From the NCBI GenBank assembly GCA_041477815.1, contig JBGOUV010000010.1, positions 1 through 36,946 on the forward strand: 36,946 nucleotides of DNA, in the 5' to 3' direction. The position numbers and the translations under genes are program-made. The DNA comes from JBGOUV01 sp041477815 (GTDB taxonomy: Bacteria > Acidobacteriota > Terriglobia > Bryobacterales > JACQDG01). Below the pieces are notes generated by a model, which searched no databases, was not told where the DNA came from, and saw only the letters and a program-made list of their open reading frames with translations. Shown one piece after another: positions 1 through 6,977 of this stretch. The first letter of the stretch is position 1. Each line of letters opens with the position of its first letter.

Positions 1-1742
1 GTTCCGCCGCCAGCATTAGCGACACGGTCGATAACGTCTTCCAGTACGGCGACAATCTCACCATCCAGCGCAATCGCCACACCCTCAAGATGGGTTTCCA
101 AGCCCTGCGCTACCAGCAGAACCGGTTCTATGCCGGCAACAACGGCGTGCTCGGGCTGTTCTCCTACACAGGCGACTACACCGGCTCCGCCTATGCCGAC
201 TTTCTGCTGAGCCTGCTCCGCACCAAGGGCCGCGGCGACTTGACCGGCAAGTGGGGCCACCGCCAGTGGCGCGTCGCGGGTTTTTTCCAGGACGACTTCA
301 AAGCCCGGCCCAACCTCACCCTGAACCTCGGCCTGCGCTGGGAAAACACGCAGCCGGTGTACGAAGTAGCCGACCGGCAGTCCAATGTGGATCTGAACAC
401 CGGCAAGCAGCTTTTCGCCGGCAAGGACGGCAATAGCCGCGCCCTCTACGAGGCGTACCATCGGCAGTTCATGCCCCGCCTCGGCCTCGCCTGGACTCCC
501 GGCAGGTTCAACAACAAGCTGGTGGTCCGCGCCGGTTACGGCATCACCAGTTACATGGAAGGCACCGGCGCCAACCTGCGGCTGCCCCTGAACCCGCCGT
601 TCTTTTTTGAGTCCAACGTCAACTACGACGCCAACAGCCCGGGTGATATCCGCCTCGGCTTCACCGACATTCAGCGCCTGCCCACGCTTTCCGGCCAGGT
701 CCGCGCTTGGAACCCGCACCTGCGGCCGGCCTTCATCCAGCAATGGAACTTCGCGGTGGAGTACCAGTTGAGCAACACTTTCTCCCTGAACACCGCCTAT
801 GTCGGACAGAAGGGCACCCACCTGGTCGACCCGCGCGAGTTCAACCAGCCCCTGCCGGGCGTCGGCGCGGTGGCGGGCTGGGCTCCGTTACAGACGCGCC
901 GTCCGCTTTACGGCCCGCTGCCCCTGGTGACCACCATCAGCGGCACCGACTCCAGCGCCACGATGAACTATAACTCGCTCCAGGTGAGCGGCCGGAAGCG
1001 CCTCAGCCACGGCCTCGAGTTCGTGGCCGCCTACACGCTGAGCAGGTCGCTGACCGACAACCTGGGGTACTACGGCTCGGGCGGCGTCGCCGCCGAGGGC
1101 GCCTATTGGCAGAATGCCTACGACCGCCACGGCGACTACGGCCCCAGCTTCTTCGACGCCCGCCACATCTTCAGCCTGGGCGGCTCCTACGATCTGCCCG
1201 TCGGCAAGAGCAAGTCTTTTGGCCGCGGCTGGAGCCGGCCTCTGGACCTGGTGCTGGGCGGCTGGAACGTCAACTACATCGTATCGATGCACTCCGGCTT
1301 CCCCATCACTTTTAACTCCACCGACCGCAGCGGCGGCCAGCTCGCGCGCGGCACTTCCCGTCCCAACCGCTACAAGGCCCTCACCTACACCGACCAGAAC
1401 ATCGATCGCTGGTTCGGCAGCGGCAACACCTTCTGCCTGCAGGCCGGGCTCAACGATGGCTCCTGCGCCTACGGCGAGCCGGTGCTGGGCACCTTCGGCA
1501 ACGCCGGCAAGGCCACCGAGCACGCGCCCGACTTCCGCAACCTGGATTTCGGCATCGGCAAGAAGTTCAACGTGACCGAACACCATTACGTCGACTTCCG
1601 CGTCGAGCTGTTCAACGCCCTGAACCACCCGAGCTTCAGCCCGCCGGCCCGCAGCATCTCCGCGCCGGCGACTTTCGGGTTCATCACGGGGACGATCAGC
1701 CCGTCCCGGAACGTCGAGTTTGCGCTGAAGTACTACTTCTGA
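1..1742 (+). CDS. TonB-dependent receptor, Oar-like, C-terminal part (5' end outside window)
   Basis: The frame is open from base 3 with no stop before 1742, so about 579 residues of a larger outer-membrane protein are visible and the N-terminal carboxypeptidase-regulatory and plug domains lie outside the window. The visible part is a series of aromatic-rich beta-strands typical of a TonB-dependent barrel, with family-like pieces such as FQDDFKARPNLTLNLGLRWE, SLQVSGRKRLSHGLEFVAAY and DARHIFSLGGSYDLP. It ends in a terminal aromatic (KYYF), the usual signal for outer-membrane barrel assembly. Proteins of this family take up large substrates across the outer membrane with TonB energy. The substrate cannot be read from sequence. 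A strong hairpin follows the stop codon. Family assignment is firm, substrate unknown. Confidence 0.9.
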   Translation, partial: SAASISDTVDNVFQYGDNLTIQRNRHTLKMGFQALRYQQNRFYAGNNGVLGLFSYTGDYTGSAYADFLLSLLRTKGRGDLTGKWGHRQWRVAGFFQDDFKARPNLTLNLGLRWENTQPVYEVADRQSNVDLNTGKQLFAGKDGNSRALYEAYHRQFMPRLGLAWTPGRFNNKLVVRAGYGITSYMEGTGANLRLPLNPPFFFESNVNYDANSPGDIRLGFTDIQRLPTLSGQVRAWNPHLRPAFIQQWNFAVEYQLSNTFSLNTAYVGQKGTHLVDPREFNQPLPGVGAVAGWAPLQTRRPLYGPLPLVTTISGTDSSATMNYNSLQVSGRKRLSHGLEFVAAYTLSRSLTDNLGYYGSGGVAAEGAYWQNAYDRHGDYGPSFFDARHIFSLGGSYDLPVGKSKSFGRGWSRPLDLVLGGWNVNYIVSMHSGFPITFNSTDRSGGQLARGTSRPNRYKALTYTDQNIDRWFGSGNTFCLQAGLNDGSCAYGEPVLGTFGNAGKATEHAPDFRNLDFGIGKKFNVTEHHYVDFRVELFNALNHPSFSPPARSISAPATFGFITGTISPSRNVEFALKYYF

Positions 1743-1751
1743 TCGCTTTCC

Positions 1752-1804
1752 CTGCGGAGGACGCAGCTCTTCTCGGCGTCCTCCGCAGCGAGCTTGTTTT
1801 GTTA
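1752..1804 (+). terminator. Intrinsic terminator after the TonB receptor gene
   Basis: A 13-bp perfect inverted repeat (CTGCGGAGGACGC at 1752-1764 and its complement at 1776-1788) with an 11-nt loop begins 10 bp after the stop codon. A T-rich stretch (TTGTTTTGTT) follows a few bases later. The position between two same-strand genes fits a rho-independent terminator for the receptor transcript. Confidence 0.75.
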
Positions 1805-1816
1805 CCATAGCGACTG

Positions 1817-2443
1817 ATGCAGCTCTCACGTCGCGAATGCTTGGTCTTGGCAGCATCTCTCGCCTGTAACGCCCAGAAGGCCCGGCAAGGTCTGGTGATC
1901 TTGCTGATCGGCGCTCCGGGCAGCGGCAAGTCCACGCAGGCGAACTTTCTGCGCAACCGCTACCAGATCCCCACCATCTCCGCCGAAGAACTGATCGCCA
2001 GCGATCCCTCCGCACTGGCCCGAGCGCGGAACCCGAAGGTCCAGGGGATGGAAGCCCGCAGCGACCCCGCTCTCAACGAACTGCTCCGGAGGCGCCTCGG
2101 GACTATCAAGGTGATGAACGGCTTCGCCCTGGACGGTTATCCGGCCACGAAGGACCACGCGGACTACCTGATGAAACTGACCGGGGACCTGGCGCTGGCG
2201 GACCCGATTGCGATCCTGCTGGACATCCCGGACGACGAGGCCCGCAAGCGGCTGAAACAGCGTGCCGCCCAGGACGACACGCCGGAAGTCATCGAACAGA
2301 GGATCAAGGACTATCACCGCGAGATGGATTTTCTCCCGCTTTACTTCCCGTCCATCAAGATCCACAAGCTGGATGGCACAAGGAAGCCCGACCAGATTTC
2401 CAAAGAGTTGAGGAGGATCCTCGATCCCTACCTGAAGAACTGA
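1817..2443 (+). CDS. Adenylate kinase-like nucleoside monophosphate kinase with export-like N-terminus
   Basis: This 208-residue P-loop kinase resembles adenylate kinase, which transfers phosphate between ATP and AMP. The Walker A loop reads GAPGSGKSTQ (residues about 33-42; the usual form is GAPGSGKGTQ). The NMP-binding segment GFALDGYPATKDHADYL matches the family's GFxLDGFPR region except that Ala replaces the usual Arg. RKRLKQRAAQDDTPEVIEQR matches the LID/arginine region, and the LID is short. The first 25 residues (SRREC followed by LVLAASLAC) look like a Tat or lipoprotein signal, odd for an ATP-using enzyme. A GTG at 1895 after AAGG would give a protein starting MILLIGAPGSGK, as in ordinary cytosolic family members. 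No clear Shine-Dalgarno precedes 1817. Kinase fold is confident; substrate and location are not. Confidence 0.8.
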   Translation: MQLSRRECLVLAASLACNAQKARQGLVILLIGAPGSGKSTQANFLRNRYQIPTISAEELIASDPSALARARNPKVQGMEARSDPALNELLRRRLGTIKVMNGFALDGYPATKDHADYLMKLTGDLALADPIAILLDIPDDEARKRLKQRAAQDDTPEVIEQRIKDYHREMDFLPLYFPSIKIHKLDGTRKPDQISKELRRILDPYLKN

Positions 2444-2502
2444 TTCCCCCGCCACTCTCTACGGTCACATAAACCGGCCGCGCCCTCCGCGAGAGGCAGA
2501 TC

Positions 2503-3303
2503 CTAATGCAGATCCTCCCGCTCCCCCCGCTCCCTCTTCCGAAACTCCCGCACCAGGTCTACGAAGGCCCCCACCACAGCCTCAAAAATCCTCTTCCCCT
2601 TCTCCACCGTCGCCAAGGTCGGATCCCCCACGACGCCGCTCTTGCTGAACCTCGTCCAGTGGTCCATGTAGAGCACCGGCGAGCCTTTCATCAGGTCCAG
2701 CCACATGAACCTCGACGGCGGAAAGTTGATGTCCTTCGCCGCCTTGTCCATCTGGACCCGCTGCTGATCGAGATACAGATACACCGAAGTCTCCAGCTCG
2801 CAGGCGTGGGCCATGCCGCCTGGTATCGGCGATTCCCGCAGCTCATTGATAATATCCGGCGCCAGGCTGGGCCAGATGAAGCAGCCGCACATGGCTTCGG
2901 TCTCCAGGATGGTCCGCCGGGCGACCAGGTCGAGGATGGGCATGTTCGACCCGTGCCCGTCGGCGATCAGGATGTGCCGGAACCCGTGATGCGCCACGCT
3001 CTTGGTCACGTCGAGGACGAAGTGCAGCAGGTGCTCCATCCGGATATCGATGGTACCCGGAAAGTCCATGTGGTGTGTCTCGAACCCGAAGGGGATCTGC
3101 GGCAGCAGGAGCATCTCCCCCGGCGCCCGCCGGGCCACTTCCTCGCAGATCGACCAGATGATGAAATTATCGGTGTCGAGCGGCAGGTGGCGGCCGTGAT
3201 CCTCCACCGACCCGATCGGCAGGACCACCACCGGCTGCGTCTTGGCCACCTCGCCGAGCTCCGGCCAAGTGTAATGCTGATAGAGATAGGGTTTACGTTC
3301 CAT
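2503..3303 (-). CDS. Creatininase family amidohydrolase
   Basis: The 266-residue protein carries the metal-binding pattern of the creatininase/MftE family: GSVEDHGRHLPLDTD near residue 33 (Glu, His and Asp ligands), ADGHGSN near residue 116, and a later acidic residue in HACELETSVYL. Family members hydrolyse cyclic or linear amide bonds, for example in creatinine, formamidopyrimidines or the mycofactocin precursor peptide. The substrate here cannot be named. It overlaps the end of the upstream Mpo1-like gene by 11 bp and so is probably co-translated with it. The ATG at 3303 gives the normal family length. It converges on the adenylate-kinase-like gene across about 60 bp with no obvious terminator. 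Confidence 0.85.
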   Translation of the reverse strand: MERKPYLYQHYTWPELGEVAKTQPVVVLPIGSVEDHGRHLPLDTDNFIIWSICEEVARRAPGEMLLLPQIPFGFETHHMDFPGTIDIRMEHLLHFVLDVTKSVAHHGFRHILIADGHGSNMPILDLVARRTILETEAMCGCFIWPSLAPDIINELRESPIPGGMAHACELETSVYLYLDQQRVQMDKAAKDINFPPSRFMWLDLMKGSPVLYMDHWTRFSKSGVVGDPTLATVEKGKRIFEAVVGAFVDLVREFRKRERGEREDLH

Positions 3304-3592
3304 TTACTTTGCTCCACCACCACCGCAGCCCCACGAGCAGGAAGCGGTAGTCCCGAAAGAACTCCGGCGGCTTGCCTTCCACGGCATGGCCGAGGAACTG
3401 GAAGATCCACCCGGTCGCGAACAGCCCGGCCGGCAGGACCCACCACGACGGCCAGACCAGCAACGCCGGCGCCAGCAACAGAGCCAGCGCGATCATCGGA
3501 ATTCCCAGCGTATGCAGGAGGCGATTCACCGGATGCTGGTGAGCCGCCGAGTACTGCGCGATCCAATCCTCCCAACTGCGCCCGCCGAGCAT
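3293..3592 (-). CDS. Mpo1-like (DUF962) membrane protein
   Basis: A small 99-residue protein with the DUF962 pattern: HPVNRLLHTLGIP near the N-terminus, two hydrophobic spans (ALALLLAPALLVW and WWVLPAGLFATGWIFQF), then GHAVEGKPPEFFRDYRFLL. The family includes yeast Mpo1, an Fe(II)-dependent dioxygenase for 2-hydroxy fatty acids of sphingolipid breakdown; the conserved histidines are present. Bacterial functions are mostly untested. I chose the ATG at 3592; an in-frame GTG at 3610 is possible. It is divergent from the amidohydrolase gene and the first gene of a two-gene unit with the creatininase. Confidence 0.8.
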   Translation of the reverse strand: MLGGRSWEDWIAQYSAAHQHPVNRLLHTLGIPMIALALLLAPALLVWPSWWVLPAGLFATGWIFQFLGHAVEGKPPEFFRDYRFLLVGLRWWWSKVNGT

Positions 3593-3633
3593 CGACCTGC
3601 ATCCTAACACACGTGATACGATGGCGAACGGAA

Positions 3634-4863
3634 ATGACCAGACTAATCCTCGCCGGAATGGCCGTGGCCGCGCTCGCCGGCGGCCAGACGTACGACCTGC
3701 TGCTGCGGGGCGGCCACGTCATCGACCCGGCCAACAACCGCGACGCGGTCTCGGACGTCGCCATCACCGGCGGGCGCGTGGCGCGGGTGGCGCCGTCCCT
3801 GCCGGCCGGCCAGGCCCGCGCGAGCGTCGACGTGAGCGGCCTCTATGTGACGCCGGGACTGATCGATATGCACACCCACGTCTACCTCAGCGGGCGCGCC
3901 AACACCGTCTGGCCCGATGACACCGCGCTGGTCACCGGCTCGACCACCGTGGTCGACGCTGGGGTCTCGGGCTGGCGCACCTTCGACCACTTCAAGACCA
4001 CCGTCATCGATAAAACGAAGACGCGCGTCCTGGCCATGCTGAACATTGTCGGCGGAGGCATGAGCGACAAACGTGGCGGCGAGGACAACGCCGAGGATAT
4101 GGACCCGGCCCGGACGGCGGCCAAGGTTCAGCAATACCCCGACCTCATTGTCGCCATCAAGACGGCCCACTTCAGCAAACCCGGCTTCACCGCGGTCCGT
4201 CGCGCCGTCGAGGCCGGCCGCCTGGCCGACCGTCCGGTGATGATAGACAGCGGCGTGCTCACCAACAGCGGCCGCAATACGCGCGAGAAGCTGCTCGACA
4301 TTCTGCGGCCCGGCGACCTCCACACCCACACCTACAACGACCGGCAAATCGAGCTCCTGGACCGTTTCTCGGGCCGGATCCAGCCCTACGTCCAGGAGGC
4401 CCGGCGGCGCGGCGTGCTCTTCGACCTCGGACACGGCGGCGGCAGCTTCCTGTGGCCGGTAGCGGCCCGCGCCATGCGAGAAGGTTTCCCGCCCGACACC
4501 ATCAGTACTGATATGCACCCGCCCAGCATCCTCGGCCCCCAAGTCGATATGCCCAACTGCATCTCCAAGCTCCTGGCCCTGGGGATGGAGCTTCCCGACG
4601 CCATTCGCCGCTCGACGGAGAACCCGGCCAAGGCCCTGCGACACTTTCCGGAACTGGGGACGCTGGGGGAAGGGCGCGGCGCCGACGTCGCCGTGTTCGA
4701 GCTGCGCACCGGCGTGTTCGCCCTGATGGACTCCTGGGGCGCCAAGCGCCTCGCCACCCGGAAGCTGGAATGCGTCCTGACCGTGCGCGACGGCAAAATT
4801 GTCTACGACCTCAACGGCCTGTCGTTCCCGCTATGGAACGCGAGGACCGGGCCGCGACCGTAA
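3634..4863 (+). CDS. Secreted amidohydrolase/deacetylase family metallohydrolase
   Basis: The 409-residue protein begins with a signal peptide (RLILAGMAVAALAGG) followed by TYDLLLRGGHVIDPANNRDAV, the standard opening of cyclic amidohydrolases. Metal-site motifs follow in order: GLIDMHTHVY (HxH), VAIKTAHF (a lysine in the position of the carboxylated metal-bridging Lys), LHTHTYND, LGHGGGSF and STDMHPPS (late Asp). This matches the dihydroorotase-like EF_0837/AHA_3915 group of amidohydrolase/deacetylases, which act on N-acyl amino acid derivatives. The exact substrate is unknown. The ATG at 3634 is chosen because it starts the signal peptide; TGATACGAT just upstream resembles an extended -10. 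The stop codon sits inside a perfect hairpin shared with the convergent TetR gene. Confidence 0.85.
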   Translation: MTRLILAGMAVAALAGGQTYDLLLRGGHVIDPANNRDAVSDVAITGGRVARVAPSLPAGQARASVDVSGLYVTPGLIDMHTHVYLSGRANTVWPDDTALVTGSTTVVDAGVSGWRTFDHFKTTVIDKTKTRVLAMLNIVGGGMSDKRGGEDNAEDMDPARTAAKVQQYPDLIVAIKTAHFSKPGFTAVRRAVEAGRLADRPVMIDSGVLTNSGRNTREKLLDILRPGDLHTHTYNDRQIELLDRFSGRIQPYVQEARRRGVLFDLGHGGGSFLWPVAARAMREGFPPDTISTDMHPPSILGPQVDMPNCISKLLALGMELPDAIRRSTENPAKALRHFPELGTLGEGRGADVAVFELRTGVFALMDSWGAKRLATRKLECVLTVRDGKIVYDLNGLSFPLWNARTGPRP

Positions 4864-4889
4864 CGGAGCGGCTCCCTTACGGTCGCGGC
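4851..4889. terminator. Perfect hairpin between convergent genes holding both stop codons
   Basis: A 13-bp perfect inverted repeat (GCCGCGACCGTAA at 4851-4863 and its complement at 4877-4889) encloses a further 4-bp stem (GGAG/CTCC) with a CGG loop. The TAA of the amidohydrolase is the end of one arm and the TAA of the TetR gene is the end of the other. Both proteins therefore end in Pro-Arg-Pro encoded by the same bases. No long T-run follows on either side. It may be a bidirectional terminator or a dispersed REP-like palindrome. Confidence 0.7.
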
Positions 4890-5482
4890 TCGGCGCCCAC
4901 CCCCGGCGCGAGTCCCCGCCACAGGCAGCGCACCGTGCGCCGTACGATTTCGGGGGGAAACCGGCCCTCGTGTGCCCCCAGCCGCTCGAAGAAGGCGATG
5001 GTGTGCGCGGTGGCGATGAGCAGGAGTGCCGCGCCGCCGGGATCGATATCGGCGATTCGCCCCTCCTGGCGCTGGACGGCCAGAAAACCCATCAGGTCCC
5101 TCCGCAGCGCCAGCATGGGAGAGTCGGGATGCCGCCTCCCAAATTCCTCAAAACGGAACGCCGGGTGCATCATCACGGGCAACAACACGGGAACGGTGGA
5201 CCGGAAGTAGTCGAGCAGCTCTAGCGTGATCTTTTCGATCACGGCCGGCATATCGGGATTTCGCCGGCGTTTCTGGAACAGCCGCTGGACATCGGCCGGC
5301 GGCAACACCATGGCGGCGAAGAACAGGTCGGCCTTAGTGCTGTAGCGCTGGAAGAGCACGCCTTCGGAGACCCCCGCCCGTTTGGCGATTTCCCGGGTCG
5401 AGGCGCCGAAGCCGCGCTCCACAAAAACCTCCCTCGCCACCGCCAGCAGTGCGGAGTCGGTGACGGTTTTCTTTCTCCCCAT
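4877..5482 (-). CDS. TetR/AcrR family transcriptional regulator
   Basis: The 201-residue protein starts MGRKKTVTDSALLAVAREVF and has a classic N-terminal TetR helix-turn-helix: GFGASTREIAKRAGVSEGVLFQRYSTKADLF read in two parts (about residues 25-55). The C-terminal part is a helical ligand-binding domain that cannot be linked to a ligand. The longer open frame upstream lies inside the methyltransferase gene, so the ATG at 5482 is the sensible start. It lies 11 bp after the methyltransferase stop, which suggests one transcript. The palindrome in front of the methyltransferase is a likely binding site, which would make the pair autoregulated. Confidence 0.85.
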   Translation of the reverse strand: MGRKKTVTDSALLAVAREVFVERGFGASTREIAKRAGVSEGVLFQRYSTKADLFFAAMVLPPADVQRLFQKRRRNPDMPAVIEKITLELLDYFRSTVPVLLPVMMHPAFRFEEFGRRHPDSPMLALRRDLMGFLAVQRQEGRIADIDPGGAALLLIATAHTIAFFERLGAHEGRFPPEIVRRTVRCLWRGLAPGVGAEPRP

Positions 5483-5493
5483 CCAGATCCATA

Positions 5494-6258
5494 TTACCCT
5501 CCGCTCTTCGACGGTTTCCGGCAAAGAAAGAACTTTGTAGCGGGCAGGGCGCCTTCCTCCACCACGGGGAGGCCGGCTCTTTCCAGCCTGGTCCGCCAAT
5601 TCACGCGGAGCGCGCCGCCTCCGTGCAGTCCGCGGAGGACCAACGGTGGATAGGCCACCGTCATCCACAGGTCGCCGTGCAGCACGAGCAGGAGGAACTC
5701 ACCCCCCGGCCGCAGCACGCGCTCGGCTTCGGCCAGCGCCTTCGCCGCTCCTTGGGAGCCGAGGTGGTCGATGGCATAGGAGCTGACCACCGCATCGAAA
5801 GAGCCGGACTCCAGCGGCATTTGACGCATGTCGCCCGGCTGCACACGAACCCGCTGCTCCACGCCGGCGGCGCGCATATTCGAGAGGATCTTCTCCGGCC
5901 CGTTATCCTTGATGTAAGCGGCGCTGAAGTTGTCGAGCGCGACCACGGTCGTGCCGGACCGGCTCAGCAATACCATCAAAGTGGCCCGTCCCGAGCCGGC
6001 GCCCATGTCCAAGACCTTTCCCGTGCCGGAAGCGAGGAACGTGCTGGTGGGAAGCGCCAGCGGCTCATTCATGCGGAGCACAAAGCACACGATGAGAAAC
6101 CCCACCGCGGCCCAAATCGTAAAGGCCGCCAGCGGAAGCCGGATCCAAACCGCCCACTTTCGCCACCAGGCCAGCAGCCAGACGGCGCCGGCCAGAGCCG
6201 CCAAGACGAGGTGGCCATGGGTCCAGGGCCAAGTGTAACCGAAGTCGACAGGAGGCAT
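5494..6258 (-). CDS. Membrane-anchored class I SAM-dependent methyltransferase
   Basis: Of 254 residues, the first 60 contain two hydrophobic spans (about 15-31 and 38-58), then a Rossmann methyltransferase domain with motif I VLDMGAGSGRAT, motif II VVALDNF, and post-II FDAVVSSYAIDHLG. It methylates an unknown acceptor; the membrane anchor suggests a lipid, quinone or toxic hydrophobic compound. The ATG at 6258 has AAGGAG 10 bases upstream on the minus strand. It is the first gene of a unit with the TetR regulator and sits directly behind a palindromic operator. A detoxification or resistance role under TetR control is an inference only. Confidence 0.8.
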   Translation of the reverse strand: MPPVDFGYTWPWTHGHLVLAALAGAVWLLAWWRKWAVWIRLPLAAFTIWAAVGFLIVCFVLRMNEPLALPTSTFLASGTGKVLDMGAGSGRATLMVLLSRSGTTVVALDNFSAAYIKDNGPEKILSNMRAAGVEQRVRVQPGDMRQMPLESGSFDAVVSSYAIDHLGSQGAAKALAEAERVLRPGGEFLLLVLHGDLWMTVAYPPLVLRGLHGGGALRVNWRTRLERAGLPVVEEGALPATKFFLCRKPSKSGG

Positions 6259-6276
6259 GGTCGATCCACTCCTTGT

Positions 6277-6300
6277 TTATAAGTAAGTGACTGCTTATAA
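6277..6300 (-). promoter_or_regulatory. Probable TetR operator overlapping the methyltransferase promoter
   Basis: A 24-bp inverted repeat has 7-bp perfect arms TTATAAG (6277-6283) and CTTATAA (6294-6300) around TAAGTGACTG. It is AT-rich in a GC-rich region and lies 18 bp upstream of the methyltransferase start, just before its AAGGAG. Size, symmetry and place fit a TetR-family operator covering the -10 region. Confidence 0.65.
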
Positions 6301-6349
6301 TAGCCGGGCGCGTCCGCGATGGCAACCCTCCCCCCGCGCTCTCGGGGTG

Positions 6350-6646
6350 TCAAATGCAGTCGATATCGACCGTGGCCAGCAGCTCCGGCTGCAAAACCTG
6401 ATAAAAGCGCATCTGGTTCTTGGAAACCTCCACGACGACTACCCCGAGCGTCAGCTTCCTTAGGTTCTGCTGATATTCCAAGTTGCGGTCAATCGTGACA
6501 AACACATCGAAGCTCTGCTGGGCCATCTTGAGCAGGGGACCATCCGGCAGTTGATCCCACCCCAGGTCATGAACGGTCTTGGCCTCCTGCCCTGAGAAGA
6601 GCGTCTTGACAGTCGGATCTAGACACTCGTCAATGAGGACGCGCAT
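6350..6646 (-). CDS. DUF5615 PIN-like toxin
   Basis: This 98-residue protein begins MRVLIDECLDPTVK and continues with ETVHDLGW-like KTVHDLGWDQLPDG, FDVFVTIDRNLEYQQN and LGVVVVEVSK. This is the Mut7-C/DUF5615 PIN-like fold: acidic residues at the strand ends (IDECL, TIDRN) are the predicted nuclease ligands. Members are usually the toxin half of a pair with a DUF433 antitoxin encoded just upstream. Here the upstream antitoxin is shortened and read in the same frame without a stop, so ATG 6646 is chosen from family length. Toxin identity is good; activity is untested. Confidence 0.75.
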   Translation of the reverse strand: MRVLIDECLDPTVKTLFSGQEAKTVHDLGWDQLPDGPLLKMAQQSFDVFVTIDRNLEYQQNLRKLTLGVVVVEVSKNQMRFYQVLQPELLATVDIDCI

Positions 6647-6814
6647 TCCGGGACCGACATGACTTGTTCGGGGGACACAGTTAGAGAGAAAGTCGATCAG
6701 GCTTTGACTAGGCACCCGCGTATTGTGGAAGCACGGCGCCCCGCTCATCCGGGCCAGATCCGTCCACACCGCCCGGTCCAACGTCGCCCCTTGTTCCGCC
6801 GTCGCCTGGCGCAC
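6647..6814 (-). pseudogene. Truncated DUF433 antitoxin remnant, in frame with the toxin
   Basis: About 56 codons upstream of the toxin read WTDLARMSGAPCFHNTRVPS followed by QSLIDFLSN, the N-terminal core of DUF433 antitoxins (GxPCxxGTRVPVxxLxDYL). The following DUF433 helices, which normally span another 25 to 35 residues, are missing. The frame instead passes through CVPRTSHVGPG into the toxin start without a stop codon. This suggests a deletion that removed the antitoxin C-terminus and stop, or an in-frame fusion. The region 6815-6887 between this and the rimP promoter holds nothing else I can recognise. Confidence 0.6.
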
Positions 6815-6887
6815 CGGGATTACAGACCATTCTACAACCTCTCGCCCGCCAGGTCAGCCGCCGTCCCACCGGACCCAATCCACGCTC

Positions 6888-6918
6888 TTGCCTTTCCCGA
6901 CCCAACCCGTAGTATAAT
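6888..6918 (+). promoter_or_regulatory. Promoter of the rimP-nusA-infB operon
   Basis: A consensus -10 TATAAT (6913-6918) follows a TTGCCT -35-like box (6888-6893) with a 19-bp spacer, a little long. Transcription would start near 6925, giving a leader of about 50 nt that contains the hairpin below. Confidence 0.6.
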
Positions 6919-6942
6919 GAAGCGTAGACGTGTCGGACCGCC

Positions 6943-6966
6943 AAGTGGGCGCAAGCCCACTTTTTT
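6943..6966 (+). promoter_or_regulatory. rimP leader hairpin, terminator-like attenuator
   Basis: AAGTGGGC (6943-6950), a GCAA tetraloop of the GNRA type, and GCCCACTT (6955-6962) form a perfect 8-bp stem that runs into six T residues (6961-6966). This is a textbook intrinsic terminator located between the promoter and the rimP start. It therefore probably acts as an attenuator or conserved leader element of the nusA operon rather than as the end of a gene, since the nearest upstream gene is on the other strand. NusA and infB operons are autoregulated in other bacteria. Confidence 0.7.
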
Positions 6967-6977
6967 ATTGTCGGCCT

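Noticed and set aside
888..2015. A 375-codon minus-strand frame opposite the TonB receptor and kinase genes
   Set aside because: It spans two genes of clear identity on the other strand plus a terminator and shows only low-complexity Arg/Ala/Val sequence.
2506..3633. A long plus-strand extension in front of the amidohydrolase
   Set aside because: It lies antisense to the creatininase and Mpo1 genes. The signal peptide at ATG 3634 marks the real start.
5483..5668. N-terminal extension of the TetR gene
   Set aside because: It overlaps the methyltransferase coding region in another frame. TetR family length and the helix-turn-helix position support ATG 5482.
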